NCBI GenBank assembly: GCA_035325905.1
Contig: DAOKYY010000107.1
Span: 1 to 10,275, forward strand
Reading direction: 5' to 3'
Source: DYGX01 sp035325905
GTDB lineage: Bacteria; Chloroflexota; Anaerolineae; Aggregatilineales; Aggregatilineaceae
Length of the DNA stretch: 10,275 nt
Shown here: positions 5,511 to 10,275 of the stretch, piece after piece
Numbering within the stretch: the first letter of the stretch is position 1
Layout of the letters: each line of letters begins with the position of its first letter
Program-made: the position numbers and the translations under genes
The notes under the pieces: model-generated
Database searches by the model: none
Seen by the model: only the letters and a program-made list of their open reading frames with translations
Told to the model about the DNA's origin: nothing

Positions 5511-6566
5511 ATGCAAGATAAGAAAGTGTTTCTGATCCCGCTGGTGTTCGTCGCCGTGCTGGTTCCAGTCATGATCGGCGCGCTGATCATTTTCCGGCCC
5601 GGCCAGAGCGAGGCCGAATGCGACTGCGCCGCCGCGCTGCCGTCCATCGCGCCGCACTCGCACGGCATGGCGCTGGCGCGCGAGATCCGCGACCAGATGC
5701 AGTTGATCTTCAACGTCACCCCGGCGGCGGAGCTGTACGACGTGGTCGATGGGCGGCTCCAGCAGGTCAGCGCGCAGGACGCCGCGATGAAGCATGTCAC
5801 GGTTGACGTGCTCGACGCGGAGCTGGCGCTCGGCGAGCGGCTGCCGGTGACGGTGCGTCTGGTCGTGCGCGACGCGGCGACCGGCGAGACGGCGATCGAC
5901 GACGACGCCCCGGCGATGTACGCGCCCGGCCACGGCTATCACTTTGGCGACAACTATCCGCTCGCGCCCGGCGCGCGCTACGACTGGCGCGTGACGATCA
6001 GCCCGGTGCAGGCGCTGCGTCTGACGGGAACCGAGGATCGCTGGCTGGAGCCGGTCGAGTGGGAAGGCAGCTTCAGCCTGGACGCCGAAGGCAATGTCGA
6101 GGACAAGCCAATGGCGATGCAGACCGTAGCGGATTTCACCAAACAGGGCGTGCACGTGCTGGTGCACGCGCACCACGCCGAGACGCTCTACGAAGTGCGC
6201 GACGGCGAAGCCCACCCGGTCGCGGCGGGCGGTCACGCGCAGATGGGACAGCACGGCGCGGCGGATAACGTCCGCTATTTTGCGGTGGATGTCACCGATC
6301 ACGCCGTCAACTTCGAGGAAAAGCTGTTGGGCGCGAGCGTCACGCTGACGTTCACGCAGCGCGATACGACCGTCGAGGCGGCGCTCCAACCGGCGATCTC
6401 ACCCGCGATGGGCTTCCACTACGGGGCGAACGTGACGCTCGGCCCTGGCGAGTGGGCGGGCACCGTCACGGTGAGCGATCTGGACTTCCAGCGCCACGCC
6501 GGGGCGGCGGTCAGCCTGCCGCTCGGCGCTGTGACCGGCGACTTCGCGTACACGATCGAAGAGTAG
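5511..6566 (+). CDS. Membrane-anchored His-rich protein with two tandem Tp34/P19-like metal-binding domains
   Basis: The 351-residue product starts with an uncleaved-looking signal anchor (residues 6-28) and then a short CDC motif (C37, C39) and HSHG (49-52). Two homologous beta-rich domains follow, about 94-190 and 254-350. Each ends in a matching block: MYAPGHGYHFGDNYPLAPG (136-154) and PAMGFHYGANVTLGPG (298-313), then a D/E-W..T V/I strand. The HYG.N..L.PG pattern resembles periplasmic Tp34/P19 (Fe2+/Cu2+ transport-associated) proteins, which bind metal through Met and His. The linker is rich in His (HVLVHAHHAE, GGHAQMGQHG). I infer extracytoplasmic copper or iron binding. The genes that follow (msrB, PCuAC, Sco) favour copper. 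Family assignment is by motif only. The ribosome site is weak (AAAGGG at 12 bases). Confidence 0.75.
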   Translation: MQDKKVFLIPLVFVAVLVPVMIGALIIFRPGQSEAECDCAAALPSIAPHSHGMALAREIRDQMQLIFNVTPAAELYDVVDGRLQQVSAQDAAMKHVTVDVLDAELALGERLPVTVRLVVRDAATGETAIDDDAPAMYAPGHGYHFGDNYPLAPGARYDWRVTISPVQALRLTGTEDRWLEPVEWEGSFSLDAEGNVEDKPMAMQTVADFTKQGVHVLVHAHHAETLYEVRDGEAHPVAAGGHAQMGQHGAADNVRYFAVDVTDHAVNFEEKLLGASVTLTFTQRDTTVEAALQPAISPAMGFHYGANVTLGPGEWAGTVTVSDLDFQRHAGAAVSLPLGAVTGDFAYTIEE

Positions 6567-6602
6567 TGGTATCGCAGGACGAGTGATCGAGGAGTACCGG
6601 AC

Positions 6603-7013
6603 ATGAGCGAGACACAGAAGGTTCAGAAGACCGAGGCGGAATGGCGCGCCGAACTGACGCCGGAGCAGTATCGCATTCTGCGCCAGCGCGGGACCGAGCC
6701 GCCCTTCACCGGCGAGTACGTGCACGCCAAGGAAGACGGGGTCTACCGCTGCGCGGCGTGCGGCCAGCCGCTGTTCTCGTCCGAGACGAAATACGAGTCC
6801 GGGTCAGGCTGGCCCAGCTTCTGGGATGTGCTCGAAAGCGGGCGGGTCGAGCTGCATCGCGACCTCAGCCACGGGATGATCCGCACGGAAGTCACGTGCA
6901 GCCGCTGTGGCGGGCACCTGGGGCACCTGTTTGACGACGGCCCGCGCGAGAAAACCGGGCTGCGCTATTGCATTAACTCTGCCGCGCTGAAACTGGATGC
7001 GGACGCGCGCTAG
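6603..7013 (+). CDS. msrB: Peptide-methionine (R)-S-oxide reductase MsrB
   Basis: MsrB reduces methionine-R-sulfoxide in proteins. The 136-residue product has the zinc-binding pairs C50-A-A-C53 and C99-S-R-C102, the SGSGWPSFW block (66-74), the DLSHGMIRTEV block (87-97), HLGHLFDDGP, and the catalytic cysteine C123 in RYCINSAAL. The usual resolving cysteine of two-Cys MsrBs (GCGWPSF) is serine here (S68), so it may be recycled through a different route. No signal peptide is visible, so it should act in the cytosol. GAGGAG lies eight bases before the ATG. It starts 36 bp after the Tp34-like gene and ends 27 bp before the copper chaperone gene, so it sits inside the metal/redox operon. Confidence 0.95.
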   Translation: MSETQKVQKTEAEWRAELTPEQYRILRQRGTEPPFTGEYVHAKEDGVYRCAACGQPLFSSETKYESGSGWPSFWDVLESGRVELHRDLSHGMIRTEVTCSRCGGHLGHLFDDGPREKTGLRYCINSAALKLDADAR

Positions 7014-7040
7014 ATCGCCCACCGGAGGGACGATCCCATC

Positions 7041-7565
7041 ATGAGCTACCGTAGGGGGGCGCGGCCTAGCGCCGCGCTGCTGGCGCTGCTCGCGGGAATT
7101 CTGGCGCTGTCCGGGTGCGGCGGAGACGAAGCCGCCGCGCCCACGATGACGCCTGCCACGACACCGCAGGGTGCGGCGGGCGCCGGTTTCGCCGTGACGG
7201 TGACGGAGGCGTGGGTCCGCGCCACGCCCGGCGACAGCGCGGGCCAGATGACAGGCGCCTTTCTGACCTTGCACAATGCCGGACCACAGGCCGAGCGGCT
7301 GGTCCAGGCGCGGGCCGAGGGCGCCGGAGCAGTCGAGCTTCACGAGACGACAATGCGCGACGACGTGATGCAGATGGCCCCGGTCGAGGGGGTCGATCTT
7401 CCGGCAGGCGAGTCGGTGACGCTCGCGCCGGGCGGTCTGCACCTGATGCTGCTCGACCTGGCGAGTCCGCTCGCGCCCGGCGGGACAGTCGCGCTGACGC
7501 TGGTGTTCGCGTCCGGGCTGGAGCTTGAAGTCGAGGCCGAGGTCCGGCCACTGGCGGCGGAATGA
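7041..7565 (+). CDS. PCuAC-family copper chaperone lipoprotein
   Basis: PCuAC proteins bind Cu(I) outside the cytoplasmic membrane and pass it to the CuA or CuB sites of cytochrome c oxidase, often together with Sco. The 174-residue product has a basic N-terminus, a hydrophobic stretch (11-23) and a lipobox LSGC with the lipidated cysteine at 26. A Thr/Pro/Ala linker follows, then the PCuAC domain (about 50-170). The family copper motif H-x10-M-x21-H-x-M is exact: H101, M112, H134, M136. The ATG follows GGAGGG at 11 bases. The TGA stop overlaps the Sco start (ATGA), so the two are translationally coupled. This makes a copper-relay pair likely. Confidence 0.95.
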   Translation: MSYRRGARPSAALLALLAGILALSGCGGDEAAAPTMTPATTPQGAAGAGFAVTVTEAWVRATPGDSAGQMTGAFLTLHNAGPQAERLVQARAEGAGAVELHETTMRDDVMQMAPVEGVDLPAGESVTLAPGGLHLMLLDLASPLAPGGTVALTLVFASGLELEVEAEVRPLAAE

Positions 7566-8185
7566 GCGGGACAACAGGGATGACGCGGATGCTTTTCGGG
7601 GCGGGGGCGCTGATTCTGATCGCGCTGCTGGCGGGCTGCGGCGCCGATGCGGCGCGCACCGGGCCGGCCGCTACGCCGCTGCCCGGCACCGCGCTTGACC
7701 CTCCGCGCGCGCTGGCCGATTTCACGCTGACCGATCAGACCGGCGCGCCGTTCCGCCTGTCCGATCTGCGCGGGCGGGCGGCGCTGGTCTTTTTCGGCTT
7801 CACACACTGCCCTGATGTCTGCCCGACGACGCTGGCGGAGTTCAAGCGCGTCAAGGCGCAGCTTGGCAGCCGTGCGCCGGAGGTGGCGTTTGTGTTTGTC
7901 AGCGTGGACGGCGCGCGCGATACGCCGGAGCGCCTGGCCGAGTACGTCGGCGCGTTCGATCCGGCGTTCATCGGCCTGACCGGCGACGACGCCACGCTAC
8001 GCCCGATCGCGCGTGAGTTTGGGGTCTACTACCAGGCGGTGAAGCCGGAAGGCAGCCAGGTCGATTACCTGGTGGACCACACCGCGTCCAGCTTCGCGCT
8101 CGATCGCGAGGGGCGGCTGGCGATTGTGTTCTCCTACGGCACGCCGCCGGAGGCTATCGCCCGGCGGGTTCGCGACCTGCTCTGA
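7562..8185 (+). CDS. Sco1/SenC/PrrC-family copper and thiol-redox lipoprotein
   Basis: Sco proteins have a thioredoxin fold and help assemble the CuA centre of cytochrome c oxidase, either by delivering copper or by reducing the cysteines of CuA. This 207-residue product has a signal segment (10-25) with lipobox LAGC (C26). The fold follows from about 50: FTLTDQTGAPFRLSDLRG, then FFGFTHCPDVCPT with the C83-x3-C87 copper pair, FVSVDGARDTPE, and the third ligand H173 in VDHTASSF. The start overlaps the PCuAC stop by four bases. No oxidase subunit gene is visible, so the client protein lies elsewhere or is different. Transcription probably ends or is re-initiated in the 118-bp gap that follows. 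Confidence 0.95.
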   Translation: MSGTTGMTRMLFGAGALILIALLAGCGADAARTGPAATPLPGTALDPPRALADFTLTDQTGAPFRLSDLRGRAALVFFGFTHCPDVCPTTLAEFKRVKAQLGSRAPEVAFVFVSVDGARDTPERLAEYVGAFDPAFIGLTGDDATLRPIAREFGVYYQAVKPEGSQVDYLVDHTASSFALDREGRLAIVFSYGTPPEAIARRVRDLL

Positions 8186-8246
8186 GCCAGCGCGAACCCG
8201 GACCGGCGGCATAGCGGCAATTCTGATGTGTGGCGGGCCGCTGAGT

Positions 8247-8255
8247 TGCTACAAT
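8247..8255 (+). promoter_or_regulatory. Probable extended -10 promoter for the phosphoesterase gene
   Basis: TG-C-TACAAT (8247-8255) fits an extended -10 element (TGnTATAAT, one mismatch). It lies about 50 bases upstream of the ATG at 8304 in a locally AT-rich stretch. No good -35 is present, as is common with extended -10 promoters. Confidence 0.4.
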
Positions 8256-8303
8256 CACACTATACCATCTGGCGCATCATTTGAGGACATCTGGGAGACG
8301 CGC

Positions 8304-9032
8304 ATGAAAATCGCCGTAATCACCGACGCGCACGCCAACCTGCCGGCGCTGCAAGCGGCCTTGAACGCGATCAAGGCTCACGGCGTTGACGCGATATATC
8401 ACACCGGGGACGCGGTAGGGATCGGCCCGTTCCCGGCGGAAACGCTCGATCTGCTGCTCAACACACCGAACATGCGCTTTGTGATGGGTGATTACGACGC
8501 TTATTTTGTCGACGGGCTGCCCGACGCCGCGCCGGAAGGCATGACGGCGGAGGCGTTCGAGCACCAGCAGTGGACGAACGCCATGCTCGACCCGGCGCTG
8601 CGCGAAACGCTGGCGGCGTGGCCGTATGTGTTGGAGCTTGAGCTTGAGGATGTGCCCGTCGCGTTCGTCCACTACGGCTTGGCCGGAGATGGCCGCACCT
8701 TCGCGCCGATCATCGAGGAGCCGACCGCCGAGGACCTGGACAAGCTGTTCGCGCGCCACGAGACGACGCTTGCGGTGTTTTACGGGCACGCGCCGAAGAA
8801 GTCCAGCTTGCAGGGCCGCGCGATGTACATCAATCCCGGCTCGCTCGGCTGCCAGACCAGCGCGACCGCCAATTACTGCATCTTCGACGTGCGGCGCGGC
8901 AACCTCGTGATCGACCATCACCAGGTGGTTTACGACGACTCGTCGCTGTACGATGCCTTCGAGAAACGCGCGGTTCCGGGGCGTGTGCCGTTTTATCAGG
9001 CGTTCTTCGGCGGGCGATTCGGCGGGCGCTAA
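8304..9032 (+). CDS. Calcineurin-like metallophosphoesterase (YfcE/MJ0936-type) with altered motifs
   Basis: This 242-residue cytosolic protein belongs to the small metallophosphoesterases that use two metal ions to hydrolyse phosphodiesters or phosphomonoesters. Motifs in order: TDAHANL with D8 and H10, HTGDAVGIGP with D36, MGDYDAY (62-67) where the family normally has GN(H/Y)D, FVHYG with H123, and FYGHAPKK (159-166) where the usual GHxH is GHAP. It then has the typical INPGSLG (176-182). Two metal-site positions are thus changed (N to D63, H to P164), so activity or metal use may differ; the substrate is unknown. The ATG has GGGAG six bases upstream and starts at the MKIAVITD strand where the fold begins. 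Upstream in-frame codons cross the intergenic promoter and are unlikely to be used. Confidence 0.9.
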   Translation: MKIAVITDAHANLPALQAALNAIKAHGVDAIYHTGDAVGIGPFPAETLDLLLNTPNMRFVMGDYDAYFVDGLPDAAPEGMTAEAFEHQQWTNAMLDPALRETLAAWPYVLELELEDVPVAFVHYGLAGDGRTFAPIIEEPTAEDLDKLFARHETTLAVFYGHAPKKSSLQGRAMYINPGSLGCQTSATANYCIFDVRRGNLVIDHHQVVYDDSSLYDAFEKRAVPGRVPFYQAFFGGRFGGR

Positions 9033-9064
9033 CCGGCATCCTGCCCTTATCGGCTGGCCTGCTC

Positions 9065-9099
9065 ACGGACGCCTGCGAGCCGCGCTCGCAGGCGTCCGT
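9065..9099. terminator. Strong 16-bp perfect hairpin after the phosphoesterase gene
   Basis: ACGGACGCCTGCGAGC (9065-9080) and GCTCGCAGGCGTCCGT (9084-9099) are perfectly complementary, with loop CGC. The hairpin starts 32 bases after the stop codon. Only two T's follow, so it lacks a classic U-tract. It is best read as a transcript end or stabilising hairpin. Confidence 0.6.
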
Positions 9100-9264
9100 T
9101 GTCGTGCGCCACTGTTCGGGTTTTCGCGGCTCCACCGCGCGGGCGCCTGAAACGCGCCGGAGTGGGCAGAGCGCCGCCGAACGCTCTAAGTTCTCAATAG
9201 GCGACACACCCGATATCTTTCAGCCGCGTGACGCTGCGCGGCCCATCAGAAAGGACGCGAACCG

Positions 9265-10146
9265 GTGGAACTGATTTTTGAGACCCTTATCGACCGCATT
9301 CCCGGCTTCCGGCAGGCGGCCCAGGGCGCGGCGCGCGCGCTGCATCAGGTTGTGCTCAAGGGCGGGACCCCCGCGCGCAAGGTGGCGGACCTGCTGCACG
9401 GAACGTGGCTGGGGCACCCGCTGCACCCGCTGCTGACGGACGTGACCATCGGCGCGTGGCTCTACGCCAGCCTGCTCGACCTGTTCGGGTTGTTCACCCG
9501 CTCGAAGCCGGCGCAGCAGGCGGGCGACGCGCTGGCCGCGCTCGGCGTGGCGTCGGCCGTCCCGACCGCGCTGGCCGGTCTGACCGATTATTCCGGGATC
9601 AAGCGCGGCGCGGCGCCGCACGCGGCCCTGCACGCGCTGCTCAACACCGAGGCGCTGACGTATTACTCGCTGTCGCTGGCCGCGCGCCGCCAGGATCGCC
9701 GCGCGCTGGCAACGATCCTCTCACAGCTTGGGCTGGGCACGGTCATGATCAGCGCCTATATCGGGGGGATGCTGGTTTATAAACACCGGGTCGGAGTCAA
9801 CCACGCGCCGAAGGCCGCCGGACCGAAGGACTGGACGCCGGTGCTGCCTGAGTCTGAACTGGCCGAGCACCAGCCGCGCCGCGTCGCGGTCGATGGCGAG
9901 GCGGTGCTGCTCTACCGCTATGGCGGGACGGTCTACGCGGTCGGCGCGGTGTGCGCGCACGCGGGCGGCCCGCTTGAGGAAGGCACCTTCGACGGGACGT
10001 GCGTGCAGTGCCCCTGGCACGACTCGGTCTTTGACCTGCGCGACGGCAGCGTCGTGCACGGCCCTGCGACCTTCCCGCAGCCGCGCTACCGGGCGCGGAT
10101 CGCGGACGGGCAGATTGAGGTCCAGGTGTACCAGGAGCGAGCGTAG
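9265..10146 (+). CDS. DUF2231 membrane domain fused to a Rieske [2Fe-2S] domain
   Basis: The 293-residue protein has two parts. Residues about 45-175 resemble DUF2231: HGTWLGHPLHPLLTDVTIGAW (45-65) followed by helices near 60-77, 88-107, 120-140 and 152-172. Residues about 188-290 are a Rieske ferredoxin-like domain with the cluster ligands C230-A-H232 and C249-P-W-H252, 16 residues apart. This is the two-Cys/two-His pattern of dioxygenase-type ferredoxins, without the extra disulfide cysteines of cytochrome bc Rieske proteins. It probably passes electrons at the cytoplasmic membrane; the partner is unknown. The GTG start has AAGGA nine bases upstream. A weak promoter (TTCTCA 9191-9196, TATCTT 9214-9219, 17-base spacer) may serve it. 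It appears to be a single-gene unit between a hairpin and repeats. Confidence 0.9.
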   Translation: MELIFETLIDRIPGFRQAAQGAARALHQVVLKGGTPARKVADLLHGTWLGHPLHPLLTDVTIGAWLYASLLDLFGLFTRSKPAQQAGDALAALGVASAVPTALAGLTDYSGIKRGAAPHAALHALLNTEALTYYSLSLAARRQDRRALATILSQLGLGTVMISAYIGGMLVYKHRVGVNHAPKAAGPKDWTPVLPESELAEHQPRRVAVDGEAVLLYRYGGTVYAVGAVCAHAGGPLEEGTFDGTCVQCPWHDSVFDLRDGSVVHGPATFPQPRYRARIADGQIEVQVYQERA

Positions 10147-10177
10147 CGGGCTGCTCGCTGCGCCATTAAGAAAACAC

Positions 10178-10201
10178 AGGGGCCGAGCCTGCTCGGTCCC
10201 T
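10178..10201. repeat. Short palindromic repeat, same family as the one near 3990
   Basis: AGGGGCCGAGC and GCTCGGTCCCT form an 11-pair stem (one G-T) around CT. It closely matches the hairpin at 3989-4009. It lies 31 bases after the Rieske gene stop and could end its transcript. On the minus strand it is followed by GTGTTTTCTT, so it would terminate leftward transcription better than rightward. Confidence 0.55.
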
Positions 10202-10206
10202 GCGCG

Positions 10207-10275
10207 TTAAGTAATCTGGCGAAACGATCTGGCAAGTGAGGCGTTCGCAAGGTTTACCTCACCCCTTAACCCCCT
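10207..10275 (-). repeat. Truncated copy C of the large palindromic repeat, inverted
   Basis: The reverse complement reads GGGGTGAGGTAAACCTTGCG, then a short variable stretch, then TTGCCAGATCGTTTCG and AGATTACTTAA. This matches the right arm of copy B (1157-1217) closely. It is cut by the window end inside the core (CACCCCTTAACCCCCT). Its orientation is opposite to copies A and B. Confidence 0.8.

Noticed and set aside
5451..6389. 312-codon minus-strand open frame opposite the Tp34-like gene
   Set aside because: The plus-strand frame has a signal anchor and an internal domain duplication. The minus frame is Arg/His-rich shadow sequence with no ribosome site support.

Overview
The window reads like a GC-rich chromosome segment from a bacterium of the phylum Chloroflexota, probably Anaerolineae-like. 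The basis is the mix of protein families, the presence of a heliorhodopsin, and dispersed hairpin repeats built on CCCCTCTCC/GGAGAGGGG and TTTACCTCACCCC, which are common in that phylum. This placement is inference; no rRNA or other strong taxonomic marker is present.

Left end (1-1234): a truncated repeat copy, then a minus-strand gene for a proline-rich, four-helix membrane protein of unknown function (252-896), then a complete palindromic repeat element of about 200 bp (about 1018-1217).

Pterin/folate block (1235-5381): the minus strand reads, in transcription order, folE (GTP cyclohydrolase I), a PTR1/FolM-like short-chain reductase, a heliorhodopsin, folB (dihydroneopterin aldolase) and folK (HPPK). 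A pterin-4a-carbinolamine dehydratase (phhB-like) reads away on the plus strand. The heliorhodopsin gene lies 27 bp upstream of folB, and folB overlaps folK by 8 bp, so these three look co-transcribed. A retinal photoreceptor inside a pterin biosynthesis operon is the most striking feature of the window. No folP, folC, phenylalanine hydroxylase, photolyase or carotenoid gene is visible here.

Metal/redox block (5511-8185, plus strand): a membrane-anchored, histidine-rich protein with two tandem Tp34/P19-like domains, then msrB, a PCuAC copper chaperone lipoprotein and a Sco1/SenC lipoprotein. Spacing is tight (36 bp, 27 bp, 4-bp overlap), so this looks like an operon for extracytoplasmic copper handling and redox repair. 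No cytochrome oxidase subunits are in view.

Right end (8304-10275, plus strand): a calcineurin-like phosphoesterase with altered metal motifs and its own extended -10 promoter, a strong 16-bp hairpin, a DUF2231-Rieske fusion protein, a short palindromic repeat, and a third truncated copy of the large repeat. This last copy is inverted relative to the one near 1.1 kb, so the two pterin and metal blocks lie between inverted repeats.
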